This document shows positions 22,905 through 34,978 of a stretch of 64,000 nucleotides of DNA, piece by piece. The stretch's first letter is position 1. The number at the start of each line of letters is the position of its first letter. The position numbers and the translations under genes were made by a program. The DNA is taken from NCBI RefSeq assembly GCF_003286085.1, contig NW_020825288.1, positions 17,422,001-17,486,000 on the forward strand, read 5' to 3'. The notes under the pieces are model-generated. The model was not told where the DNA came from and made no database searches. It saw only the letters and a program-made list of their open reading frames with translations. Source of the DNA: Drosophila persimilis. Lineage: Eukaryota > Arthropoda > Insecta > Diptera > Drosophilidae.

Positions 22905-24534
22905 TCAAAAGTCAATGCGGAATGGCTTGAATCTATTGAGGACGCCGTTCATTGAGGGCCTGTCCTGCGTCTCGAGGGCCGTGCATTGGAGGCCAGCCTC
23001 GATGGCGCACAGGCACATGTCCAGCTCATCGCCAACCGCCTTGGGTATGTGCTTGTCGAGCAGTTCCAGGCGATTCTGCTGCGACTGGGCCCAATTCTGC
23101 TTGACATAGTGCAGCAGATCCTGATGCTGGTCGTTTTTGGGCAGGCGATCCGTCACCTGGCGCCCGGTGAACACCTCCAGCAGCACAATCCCGAAACTAT
23201 ACACGTCCACGCCCGTGCTAAGCTGTTTGGAATTGCGGAACTCCGGCGGAAGGTAGATCCTGGTGCCAAACACCTTCTTCACCTGCATCACAGCATTTAT
23301 CGACTTGGGTCCCTCGCGTGCCAACCCAAAGTCCCCGATCTTTGGCTGCAGGCACTGATCCAGCAGAATGTTTGCGGGCTTAATATCACCATGGATGAGG
23401 GGAGTGCTGCGGGCCGTATGAAGAAAGTAAATGCCTCTATGGGGAGCAATAGAAAGGAGGATTCAATCAACTGCAGTTCGGGGAAACGAAACTGATTCTC
23501 TTACTTGGCCGTGCCATGGCAAATGCTGAAACGCTGCATCCACGTCAGCGCCGGAAGCGGTTGCTGCAACTTGTGCGCCCGCAGACGGTTCTCCAGCGAG
23601 CCGCCCTTCATCAGCTGATAGACCAGGCAGGGCTTGTCGCCATTGATGCTGTAGCCGTAGAGAGCCAGGATGTTGTCATGCCGAATGGTGTTCAGGTACT
23701 TGAGCTCGTTGTAGCTCTGCTGCAGCTCCACCTGGTTTTTGTCGATGTTGGGGCTTCGGTAGTTCATCACCTTGATGGCCACGTCCAGCTGCTTCCACTC
23801 GCCCTTGTAGACCTCTCCGAATCCGCCCTGGCCGAGGCGGTTCTCCGGACACCAGCTGTCCGTGGCCCGCTCTAGCTCCGAGTAGTCGATCTTCAGCAGG
23901 GACTCGGCCGCCCGCTGCACGGTGCTGATGTGGATGTTTCCCAGAGATTCTAAACTGGGAATCTCCTCGCTCATCGTCGTCGTCGTGCGGTTGTTGTTCG
24001 AGTTGCTGACGCCCGAGGAGGAGGGAAAGGGCGGGCCATTGTCTATTTTCGAATTTGAATCGGGCGGGGCACGCAGGTCGCTGATGGTGGGCACGCTCCT
24101 GGGAATGTACTTGTGCAGGTCCTCGTTCACGTAGTCCTTGATCATCCGCATGGCGTGGTGCAGCTTCAGCCTGGAGAGGACGAGGGGTAGGACTTATTAT
24201 AACTTTCTCCCAATTGGATCTGAACTCACTTTTTGAACAGAGCAAACAGGCTCTGGACTGTGTGATTATACTGGCCCCCCCATATATTCATGAACTCGTT
24301 TGCTGGGGAACGGCCGCGGTCTTTCTGGTGTCTTATCTGCTCCACCTGCTCCGGGTAGAGCTTGACAGCCGTGGCCAACTGCTGCCACACATCCAAGGAG
24401 TCCAGGTGGACGCAAAGCTGATGACGCGCAACCACTGGCAGAAGCCTAATCAGCAGAGTGTCGTCTTGGTGCGATCTGGATCTGGTCCTGTTGGCAGTTC
24501 CCTGGGCCTCGGCGGTCTCTGAGCCGCTCATCAT
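22905..24534 (-). CDS. pll: Pelle, IRAK-family Ser/Thr kinase of the Toll pathway
   Basis: Pelle binds Tube through death domains downstream of Toll and is needed for Dorsal/Dif activation in dorsoventral patterning and immunity. Exons 24534 (or in-frame ATG 24531)-24230, 24170-23505 and 23436-22905 give about 500 residues, matching the known length. N-terminal death domain: LLIRLLPVVARHQLCVHLDS through WGGQYNHTVQSLFALFKK. A Ser/Asn-rich linker follows, then the kinase: glycine loop RLGQGGFGEVYKGEW, catalytic Lys in DVAIKVMNY, loop HGDIKPANILLD with the IRAK-type HGD in place of HRD, DFG in KIGDFGLA, and PPEF. Two consecutive ATGs make the exact start uncertain by one codon. Divergent from TfIIA-L over about 500 bp containing a DRE and Motif 1. 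Confidence 0.96.
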
Positions 24535-24684
24535 GCACTTGTGGGCGGGATAAGTGGCCGTCGCTGATTCATGCAAGAGTGGGTTGCACCCGAACGATGC
24601 AAAGGGGGAAATTCCGGGATAACCTGTTGCACAGTAAAGGGGGCGGGAGTCGATTAAAAACAAACTCTTGGCGATAGGAAAAAC

Positions 24685-24692
24685 TATCGATA
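24685..24692. promoter_or_regulatory. DRE (DREF-binding element)
   Basis: Perfect palindrome TATCGATA about 150 bp upstream of the pelle start codon. Confidence 0.65.
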
Positions 24693-24909
24693 ACACTTCC
24701 GATAGTATCAGATGCACCGAACATGTCGCAAACGAACATTCTGGATTAGATCGCAAAAATAAGATATTGTATGCTTTTTCGTATTGTTATAGTGTTTATC
24801 GCCGGCATAGCTGAAAATTGTGTTTCATTTTCGTTGCTGTTTTTCGTAGGACCCACCTGTTTTTTTTTTAGTATTTTCGAGTATTTTACAGTGCGCGTTG
24901 TGGCACATC

Positions 24910-24920
24910 TGGTCACACTA
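24910..24920 (+). promoter_or_regulatory. Motif 1 (M1BP) core promoter element of TfIIA-L
   Basis: TGGTCACACTA on the plus strand, 117 bp before the TfIIA-L ATG, matching YGGTCACACTR. Confidence 0.65.
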
Positions 24921-25036
24921 CCACTCTTTCTCGGACGCATCGTTTTAATTTTTCTGCTAATTTATTATTCATTTAAAGATAATTTGCGTACTAAAATCGA
25001 GAGAACAGAATCAAGCTGGCGGAGAAAAAGGTCCAG

Positions 25037-27452
25037 ATGGCTTTATGCCAAACCTCAGTGGTGAGTGGGCAGCGTGGGGGGATAACTGTGCCAGTACATA
25101 TGGGGGGAATTCTTGTCGGCAGACCCTTTGGGGCGCCCACTCGAATTTAGGTGCCGCCATATGGAAGAAAAGCTGCAAGGAGGATTGCGGAGCCACCCCT
25201 CCTTCCCCAAGAAAGTGAAAGTTTTCTCCCGAGAAAGAGCACGACGATCCGTTAATGCAGCGCAGTGCCATTGCAATGGTATGGCATGGCGACACCATGA
25301 CTGTGTGCGTGCTTGTGTTAGTTTACTGTATGTGTAGGTAGGTGTAGGTGTCGGTGCCTTGCACTTTTTTAGGCGCTCCATTACACGCCCACGGAAAGAA
25401 GGCGTGGGTGTTTCCTATGGTTTTTGGCACATCGAAGCATATCGAAGAACCCCCTCAAAGAACAACACACAATCATTCTTCTCCTGCCACACTATCGTAG
25501 TGGGGCGGCCGCCTCTTATCGCCCTGATAAGGTACTACAACTTGCGTATGTTTCTCTATAAAGCGGTGCACGAATGAGGCAAAAATAATAAATACCGTCA
25601 GTACAATGCTCCTCTGCGATACCGGTACGAAAACACATATACAATATAAAGGTTCGACTGCCTGGCCTGGGTGTATGTGTGGGTGTGTTTGTGCATTTAA
25701 ATAATTGCTTATGTATTCAGAATTTAATTTAATATGCATTGGCATTGCCACTCCACTCCCTCTCCCATTCAAAGCTGAAGGTCTATCATGCCGTGATCGA
25801 GGATGTCATCACAAATGTGAGGGATGCCTTCCTGGACGAGGGCGTTGACGAGCAGGTTCTGCAGGAGATGAAGCAGATTTGGCGCAACAAGCTTCTGGCA
25901 AGTAAGGCCGTTGAATTGACACCGGACCCGAGCGAGGGCTCCCATCCGCCGCCGATAGTGGCCAACAATCCAAAGGTAAGCAAGGTGTGTGATCGTTGCC
26001 TCCCCACCTTCGATGTTGATCCGTGCGTCCATTCCAGACATATTCGTTCGTATGTGTACTGTATGTTAATTAATGTTGTGTGTGTCATTTGCTGTACTCT
26101 GGGGAGAGATTTCAACACTAAGATCTCTCTTGCTTTATCTTCCCTATGTCCTCAAACAACAACAATGCGACATCGACACTGCCATCGACTGTGCTGCTTT
26201 TCTTACCTGCTGCCCCCACCATCATCATCATCATGAACGCACCCCCCACTACATGCCACGCCCCACACATCTTTCGTATCTATCTACACCCACACGCATT
26301 CGCACATGCCTCAACTGCAGAGCACCAAGGTAATGCCTAATGCCTTTTGTCTGCCAGTGAGAGTCTCCCCCACAGAACATACCCCACTAATCATCGAACT
26401 CGAAACACTTTCAGGCTGCCAATGCCAAGGCCAAGAAGGCCGCCGCAGCTACTTCACAGAGCAGCTCCTCGACGGCAGCGATGGCGGCAAAGTCGCCCGC
26501 TGCTGGTGCTGCTGCTGCTGGGAGTGGACTGAAGAACGGACAGATGCCCATCAAACAGGAAGTCACTTCACAGAATCCGCCGCCACTGCATCCCACATCA
26601 GGGGGATCCATTGCGCAGAGACAGCAAGCATCCGGCGGTGGTCAGACACCCATTCCAATTGTGGCCTCGCTGGACCCCAACCGCATCATGCCCGTGAATG
26701 TGAGATCGATGTCTGCTGTTCGGGTGTCCTCCCACTTATGGTTCGGTTTAATCTTTTAGATTACACTGCCCTCGACGGCCGGTTCGGGCAGCTCGGAATC
26801 TCGTGTTCTCACCATACAAGTGCCCGCATCGGCGCTGCAGGAGAATCAGCTCACCCAAATACTTACAGCCCATCTGATTTCATCCATCATGACGTTGCCC
26901 ACCACACTGGCCTCCTCAGTGCTGCAGCAACACGTGAATGCGGCCCTCACCAGTGCCAATATCCAGAGTAAGTGTCGGTTCGACCAATCCCATCCAATCC
27001 AAGGCTAGTGCTAATCCTGTGATAAAACTACTAGAAAATATGGGTGCTTCGAAGCAGCTGGATGGCGCTCTGGACTCGTCCGATGAGGATGAGAGCGAGG
27101 AGAGTGACGACAACATCGACAACGATGATGATGATGATCTAGACAAGGACGATGATGAGGATGTGGAGCACGAGGATGCCGCCGAGGAGGAGCCGCTCAA
27201 CAGCGAGGACGATGTCACCGATGAAGATTCTACAGAAACGTTCGACACAGACAACGTCATCGTTTGCCAGTACGACAAGGTATGGGGCTTTGAGGGCGTT
27301 TGATCGGGAATCATAATTCTTATACAAATTCTCCTTCCTCCTAGATCACTCGGTCCCGCAACAAATGGAAATTCTATCTCAAAGATGGCATCATGAACAT
27401 GCGGGGCAAGGACTACGTGTTCCAGAAATCCAACGGAGACGCCGAGTGGTAA
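25037..27452 (+). CDS. TfIIA-L: TFIIA large subunit precursor (alpha/beta)
   Basis: General transcription factor that stabilises TBP on promoter DNA; the precursor is normally cleaved into alpha and beta. Exons: 25037-25060 (MALCQTSV), 25775-25975, a 9-nt microexon 26321-26329 (Ser-Thr-Lys), 26415-26699, 26760-26967, 27035-27279 and 27345-27452; about 359 residues. N-terminal four-helix-bundle half: LKVYHAVIEDVITNVRDAFL, VLQEMKQIWRNKL. The middle is a variable Ala/Ser/Gln linker with the segment VLTIQVPASALQENQLTQIL. An Asp/Glu tract (SDEDESEESDDNIDNDDDDD) precedes the C-terminal TBP-binding beta-barrel half, VIVCQYDKITRSRNKWKFYL through DYVFQKSNGDAEW, ending at TAA 27452. All phases fit. Downstream AATAAA at about 27741 is a likely polyadenylation signal. 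Confidence 0.95.
26321..26329 (+). CDS. TfIIA-L: 9-nt microexon of TfIIA-L
   Basis: AGCACCAAG is bracketed by a CTGCAG acceptor and a GTAATG donor. It inserts Ser-Thr-Lys between AsnAsnProLys (ending 25975) and AlaAlaAsnAlaLys (starting 26415). The melanogaster protein, as I remember it, has Ser-His-Lys at the same point, so the codons are expected. Confidence 0.75.
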
Positions 27453-29077
27453 ACGGAACAGACGCTGATCTAAAAGCGGCGGCAGCAGTGTTGATACTAC
27501 AAAAAAAAAAAGACAAGAAAACAAAGAGCCTCATCCGCACGACACAGAAACAGAGAGCATGACCAAGCGAAGATATCTTATCTTTAAAATATATATATAT
27601 ATACTATTAGATCCATCTGTTTTGTATTTGTATACGCTAGCCGAAGGGCCCCGAATAGTGGCCCACTCCCAATCCAACCTAAATCCGATTCAAGATTCAT
27701 ATGTATTACAACGGAATAGAGAATCGCATTCACTTTTTGTATGAATAAATTACGACCGCCCACTTGTGGCATCCATCTACCAATTATCAGCATTGTTGGA
27801 AAAACTTACTGGCCAAAAGTGGCAGGAGTTATGCTCCAAACTGTTCAAGTTAAATATGAGAAGTCGCAGCAGCAGCCAGCCACAAGAAACGAAAAGTAAA
27901 TATAATTCGCTTAGTAAATACATATGTTTCAAGTGTTTAATACCCCGTTTTCTCTTTTTGTGTTGGCATTTAATATTATTTATTATAAATATATGTTGTA
28001 AAAAACAATAATATTCTGAAAAGAAACCCCTTGCTTCTGTCTGCTGCTGCGACTCTACTAAATTCTACAAAAATTACAGTGCTGCGGCATCATCAGTTTT
28101 CGCTTCTTTTCGCTGGACCTGTAAGTAGGTCCTCCTGGTTATTTCAAACGCTGAGTGTTAGCGGAGTGGTATCCATTCTCTTTTTAGGCCCACGTTTCCC
28201 TTCATTTCGTTTCATTTCAAAGTATGTATGTATTTTCGTATATGAATGTTGCAATTAAGGAGAAGGAGTACAGCATTTTACAAGTAAACACTTACAAACA
28301 ACAGCTAAGCGGCTAATTGTTACTGTTTTGTATCATATTTATAGTCGTTTGTGGGTCTATGTTTATGTTTATGTACATACATACATGCACTCTTAAAATT
28401 GAAGGGCTAGTGCTACTAGGGGCTAGGTAGGGTAGGGGTGGGGCTAGGGTCTGGCTATCCGGCTGGATAGCTATTATTCCCCCTCCTCATACAACGGCTG
28501 CGCACCATGCGTACTGTACTTCCTTGCTTTTTACTGCTCTGCTTAATGCTAAACACAATCTAATTAATGACTAAAAATGTGGTGTGTGCTTTCTGCCTTC
28601 AGAGAACCTAAAACTAATGAAATTGTTGCGTGTCAGTGTCTTTGTGTCCGTGAATTGTTGGTGCATTACTCTCGTATTATGTACTTCAAGTGAGATTAGG
28701 ATGGGACTTGGTTATCGTTTAAAATTTACACAACTCCACTCCTTATCCTTATTCGCCCGCTCTCGACGCTGTCCGAAATGAATATAAATCAAGAAAGAAT
28801 CAAGTTAAAAGTAAATTTAAACTTAAAACAGAATTTATAGTATAGCACTTTCGATCTTCCAAGGAGGGAAGGGCCTAGCCTATGCCACTCATCATCCTCT
28901 TTCTCTATATCGCTCCCGTCGTTTATCTCTAATTGGTGTTGCCCGCAAACAAGCCCGTGCTAAGCACGAAGCTGAAAAGTATTCCTCCGATTCAGGCCTC
29001 GTTTGAGGGGCAATATTCCTTGCACATACACATTGATATCTATATCTGATTCGTCGTATCTGCTGGCCAACTAAACA
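27453..29077. other. Convergent 3' UTR region between TfIIA-L and woc
   Basis: AT-rich with many short ORFs but none with recognisable content. A polyadenylation-like AATAAA lies at about 27741 for TfIIA-L. The part toward 29077 is presumably woc 3' UTR. The stretch GGGGCTAGGTAGGGTAGG (about 28419) is locally G-rich. Confidence 0.4.
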
Positions 29078-32000
29078 TTAAGTAGTCAATAGCGCTATGT
29101 TGATCTCCTTGACCATTTTCACGCGATGCAGCATCCGCTGCAGGGCGTCCTGGCCGAGAGCCTGCGTCGAGTACCAAACGGGCGAGTCGGGCACACAGGA
29201 ACGCTCGGGCTGTAGATAGAATACATCGTTGCGTGTCTTTACGCTCTCCGGACTGCAAAAAAACAAAGATAACACATCATTACGATCAACCCAAACATCG
29301 AGCAGGATTGTATCATAATCCAATCCACTTACCATTTAGATAGATAAAATTCGTAAAGACGGACGGGACAGCGCAGGGGATTCTCCTCGTTCTCCTGCTG
29401 CTCGTATACCTTCTTCTTCCGGGGATTAGCATCTAGTACGTAAAATTATTAGCAATCATTCCTAGAATGATTTGATTCAAGCTATGACTTACCCAGGCCC
29501 GCCTGCGGTGGATAAAAACGTAAGAGCACATTTCGTGATCCAGGAACTTTCGAATTCTGCGATGAGCGCTTCCAGTGCTTCATGATGTGCGAGAAGGATA
29601 ACTGCATGTGCTCCTCTACGGTCTAAAAACATCCCAAGTATTACAATAAATCAAATAATTAAAATATGCACTAGGCTTACCGTCAGATTAAAGTGCTTTG
29701 TGTTGAAAAACATAAGTGTGCTGAGCAGCACGTGCGGTGAATGGGCACCCAATTGTTTGCACTCCCACAGATGCTCTTCCTCCACGCGAGTAACAATATA
29801 TTCTGTAAAAGGAGAAGGATGAAACTACCCTGAAACTGAATACACAACTTCAACAGCGACTTACGGGAATCGTTGTAGAGTACAGAGAACTTGCGGGCCA
29901 CCTCATCCAGGCACTCCGTGAATCGTTCATAATATGCATCGTAAAATATGTTGTCGATACGTCCATTGACATATAAATATTGCTGGATTCCTGCAAGATT
30001 AAAGCGTTTATGGGTTATAGAGCGAGAACATCAGGCACTATTGAGGGAGTGGAGCGATGTACTTACCCAAAACAAGATAATAGATTGTATCGGGCGCATA
30101 TTCCGTGCCATTCGGCTTGCGCACCTCCTTCACAAAGAGACAGAGGGAGTAGTTCAGCTCGTCGGCAGTCATTTGCAGCAGTTCCGTTTTGAAGGGCCGC
30201 CTACGCATCGAACTCTTCTCGATATCCGCATTCTTGGTCATCACCCACTGCTTCCACGCATTCACGCCGAACGTGTACTTGAGGAACATCTGGGCATCGG
30301 GCTTCTCCTGCGGCTGCTGGGCCTGCTGTGACTGCAACTGAAGGGCCGAGTGATCCATTTCGTTGCCACGCGGCCTCTTCACCGGCGATCGGCTGTTCCG
30401 ATTAGGTGAGTCCATGACAGAGCCACCGCCTCGCTTGCGGCCACGGGGAGAACTGAAACAGGATTACAATTCAGTTATACTTTGGCTCTGGGGATTGGCT
30501 AATCTGTTTTGTCTTACCGGCTTGAAGCATCCAGCATATGGTGCTGCTGATCCAAATGGTGGACACCCATTTGTCCCATTGCGTCGTGTCCCATGGGGGG
30601 TGTGGGGATCGTGTTGGCCGTCATCGACGTCTCCAGGTCCACCGTTGACGACTGATGATGATTGTCGTAGTCGGCCGTGGCCATTTTAAGGGCTATCTGG
30701 AGCATGTCGTCGCCATAGGGATTGTGACTGGCGCCGCTGACATCGACGACCTGCTGCTGCTGCTGTTGATTGACGGACTCGAGACTGTTCTGGTACTGCA
30801 GGTTGACCAGGCCCGGATCCGGCTTGATTTCATTGTCGGAATCGGAGTCCGAGTCGTGCTTCTCCTCGGCCACCATTTCGGCCATCATGAGCAGCTCCGC
30901 CTCGAGCGGATCTTCGGGCATCTTGTCCTGGATTTTCTTGATCTCCTTCAGTATGCCCTGGGCGGTGTTGCGAGTGGTGGGTATGAAGATCGGCACGGGT
31001 ATGGGCAGCGGAATGGGCACCGGCACGGGAAACGGTGCCGAGTACATGTACATGGGCTGTGGCACAAATATCGGCACTGGCACTGGAATCAACACCTTAT
31101 TCGAATAGTCCTTGTCCGTCTGCGTGGCACAATCGCGCACCGACGGCTTGCACTGCTCGCCCGTGGACACCATCATGGGTTTGCAGCTGATGTTCACATT
31201 GCGCACGGCCTTCGGGTACGGCGGCACCGTTATAATCTTCGTCTCCGTGATGGGCGCCGAGAAATCGACGCTGCTGCCTGTGGCCGTGTTTCGTCGTCCA
31301 GCGATCAGCCCCCCCGTTGAGGTGCTGGCCAATCCCGGCGACGGCGAGCGCGTCCCATAGTCCACGTGCTTGCGCGGACGCCCACGGCCCATTACGCTTA
31401 TTTGGGATGACCCTTGGGTGCCCCCCGAAATCATGGTCAGCGGCGGCGGAGAGTCCAACTTGCGACCACGCTTGCGCCGCATAACACCGCGCGCGTCGTT
31501 CTCAGTGGCCAGTGATGTGACATTGGCTATGACTGGCACCACAGTGCCTCCGATGGATTTCTTGTTGGCGGGCATCGAATTGTTTTTGGCGTTCTGCAAG
31601 CAGAGAGATCAATAATGCACCAAAATGCGCAAATACGCTTACTGTAGCGAGGATCACTTACCGATAGCTTCAATTTAACGCGCTTGGGCAGACCCGTGGG
31701 GAAGGGTGCCGTGGAGTTCTTGTTTCCGCCTCGCAGCAGGGCCGAGGACGCGGACGACGAGGGCGAGGACTGCTGCGATTTGCTGCTGCTGCTCGGCTGG
31801 GTGTCGCTGTCGAGCGTGAGGGGTGTGCGGGAGAACTGATTCTGGAACTGCATCACGCACTGATATGTACAGAAGTTGCGCATCGAGGCATCGGACATGG
31901 TCAGGTGGTACTGCGGCGTATTGAACTGGCTGCAGTTGTCGCACTTGGTGACGGCACGGGCGGAGATGTTGCAGCTGACGCCGTGCATGGTGAGGCAGTT

Positions 32001-34978
32001 GATGGAGCAGGTGAGGGTCTCCTGGTCGCTGGCCAGCTGGTAGATCATATCGAAATTATATTTCTTGACCTTGCACCACTGGCAGGAGACAATGTGGCGG
32101 TTCACGATAATGTACACGTTGATGCAGATGCGCGAGCAAAACACTTTCGGGGTCTGCTGCTCGTTGTAGATGGTGTAGGCCTCGGCGCTCTTGCGCTCAA
32201 AGTACTTGGAGCACATGGCGCAGGGGTCGGCGTTTACGTTGCTCACGAATTTGAAGGCCGAGAAGCACGGGTTCGAGCAGAAGTAGTGCTCCTTGTCGTC
32301 CAGCAGCATCTCGACGCGCACCGGCTTCTCGTTATTGCACACGCCGCACATGTCCATGCGCAGCTTTTTCTTCGGGTTGCACATGCAGTCGTAGCGCCGC
32401 AGGCAGACCTGCGAGCAAAAGTCCTTGAACTGATCCTTGTCGCCCACCGGGGCCAGGAAGCCCTCCTGCCCGCTGCTGATGTCCTTTTGGCAGCACGAGC
32501 ACGTCTTCAGGCCCTTCTTGAAGGTGTTCAGGCAGGCGGCGCAGCAGAACTGCCGCACCTCGAACCCGAACCTCACGCAGTACTTCCCCAGGGCGATGGA
32601 GCTCACGTCCTGCTTGCACGTCTCGCACTTGGAGCCGATGCTCAGCTGGTAGTTGCGCAGGCACACCTCGTTGCAGAAGTCCATCGTCTCCCACATCAGC
32701 TGCCGCTCGTTCAGGTCTATCTCCGTCGCGCAGTCGGCACAGCGCCGCCGGAAGCTCTCGATGCGATCCAGTCGAGCGGCCTCCGCCTCGACGTTCGTGC
32801 GGGCCACGACACTGGTCTCTGGCCTCTTGGCCGAGGGCTGCATGGCGGTGGCTCCGATGTTGCGCACCCGAATCGAATGCCGCTTCAGCTTGTACTTGTC
32901 GGGTTCCTCGGCATTGAGCAGATTGAAGCAGTCGTCATTGCATATGTAGTACGTGTCCTGATCCTGCCGGATTAGATACTGGCACTTTGTCTGCTGCTTG
33001 CACTGCAGGCAGTCGCGTTTCTGCTGCTCCGTCTGTGATTCGTCTCCCTCTGGCGGCGCTTCGCTCTCTTCTGCTTCTGCCTCTTCACTGGTGTCCGCAG
33101 CGGTCCCGGCGACCTCCTCGACCAGGAATTTCTTGCGCCGAACGAAATATTTGCCCGGCTGCTCTTCCAGCAGAGCATTGCAGCAGGCCTGGTCGCAGAG
33201 GTACTCATTCACGGGCGCCACCGGCTCCTCGGGTGCTTCCTGCCCTTCATCCTTGTCCTTGTCCTTGGGCTCCTCTGGCCGCTTGAACCGGAAGCCGCAG
33301 GTCTTCTCGACACCACACTGCCGACACGTCTTCACGCTGCCCACCACCCAACTGATGATAATTTTCGGAGGGGCTCCCGCCTCGCCCTCTGTGGCACTGG
33401 CTGCTTCCTCGGCCGTCGGCTCATCTGCGTCGGGGGCATCGGCAGCAGCCTCCTCGTCGTTGGCCAGCGAATCGTTGACATCATCTAGAGTGAAGAGTGG
33501 ATGGATAAGCATTAGCAATCGCCATTGAGTTCGTGTTCTGTTCTGATCTGATCTAATCCTCAACTCACCTTCAGCACCCTCTGATGCCGTCGGCTGAGTT
33601 CCAGCTGGTGCATCAGCCTGAGCATCTGAACAATGGAAAGACAAGGTGCAGGGGGACAGATGGAAAAGAAAGCTTTTGCGGATTACATACCATTCGGAGG
33701 GACGGCTGTCGCGTCTTCTGTAGGCTCTGCAGAGGATGCAGCATCGCCATCCTCTGGGTCGGCAGAATCGGCGTTGGCTGTTGTCCCATCGTTCTCTGGC
33801 GTCTTGGAACTGCTCGCCTGCTCGGCGGCTATCTCATCCTCGGCAGCCTTCTCGGCGTTCTCCCGTGCCCATTCCTTCTCCGCTTCGGTCACCTCCGTCT
33901 CGTTGTCGTCGGGAATGAGGCAAACATCCGATTCCTCGGGTTCCAGCACATTTTCTACGGTATCTGAAATATTTCAATGCACCTTTTGTACATACATTTC
34001 TTTCGATAAAACATTATTTTTCGACGTACCATCACCATGCTCAGCTTCACCAGCATCGTCCGCTGCTTCTTCGGGTTCCGCGTCGGCGTCGGCGTCGGCG
34101 TCTGCATTGTCCTCATCTTCCGCAGGCACTTCGCCCTCTGCCTCGTCCGGATCGGCAGCGTTATCTTGTTCCTCCAAACTGTTGTCCACCTCGTCCCGAC
34201 CCTCGGGTGGGTCAGCATCGTCAGGGGGGTGAGAGTCCTCTCCCGGAGAGCGCATTTCCACATCGTCTGGTGCCTCTGTCGTGTGAGGCGAATCTCCAGC
34301 TGTTGCCGCTTCGCCCTCATCCACGTCCATGGCTTCATTGGAGGCCGGAGCACCGTCGACTGCATCCGCCTCTTGTATGCTCGCGGCATCCGTTAGCTTC
34401 AGTGCATCGGCTTCATCGGTTGCCTCCGCCATGCTAGCTTCCTCGCGACCATCCTGCTCCTCTTCATCGCCAGCTTCAGCTTCTAGCAGTGCTTCGGCCT
34501 CGCCAGGGTCAGCATCATCGCCTGCTGGCTCGGATGACAACGGTGTTTCCGCGTCCGCGTCTGCCTCTACCGACCCCTCAGCCGCTGTGTCTTGCTGGGG
34601 GGGAGTGGCTGGTTTGTCTGCTTTCTCCTGCGACTGATTATCGAAAGCGTCTAAGGAGCCCTCCGATATTTGCTCAAAGTCTTCCTCTGGCTCAGCGGCA
34701 TCCTTTTCGACTGACCCGACGGTGGCAGCGACGGCTGCACCACCCTCTTCGGAGTCTTCATTGGGATTGGGCACCTCCACAGCCACGTGTCCGACACTTC
34801 CAGCAGCATCTTCCGCAGGCGGTGAGGCGGGGGTGTCCTGTTCGGCCACAATGGGCGCTTGCTCTTCCTCACCGGGAGCTTCTCCTCGGGGGCTCTGCTC
34901 CTCTGGTCGGGGCGTTTCTGTCTCTGGCCGGGCATTGGAGTCTGGCCCAAAAGAGTCTAAACTGGATATCTCCTCCAT
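29078..34978 (-). CDS. woc: Without children (Woc), MYM-type zinc-finger chromatin protein
   Basis: Woc is a nuclear MYM zinc-finger protein linked to transcription, telomere capping and ecdysone synthesis. Eleven exons fit in phase: 34978-34030, 33963-33691, 33625-33569, 33484-31662, 31593-30518, 30452-30067, 29990-29865, 29802-29681, 29622-29493, 29432-29333 and 29252-29078, about 1738 residues. The N-terminus is a long Glu/Asp/Ala-rich acidic region. The large fourth exon carries a series of MYM fingers (for example [61 protein letters not shown]). A Pro/Val/Ile low-complexity block follows ([15 protein letters not shown] and after). The last exons encode the ZMYM/QRICH1-type C-terminal domain ([68 protein letters not shown]). 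A DRE lies about 90 bp upstream of the ATG. Confidence 0.94.

Larger units (their letters stand above)
24535..25036. promoter_or_regulatory. Divergent promoter between pelle and TfIIA-L
   Basis: 502 bp separate the two coding starts. It contains a perfect DRE palindrome TATCGATA at 24685-24692, nearby GATAG words, and a Motif 1 match TGGTCACACTA at 24910-24920 oriented toward TfIIA-L. DRE and Motif 1 are typical of constitutive divergent promoters, in line with the maternal and general roles of both genes. Confidence 0.7.

Noticed and set aside
31905..32975. 356-residue plus-strand open frame
   Set aside because: Antisense to the MYM-finger exon of woc; repetitive Val/Ala/His composition reflects the Cys/Lys codons of the true strand.
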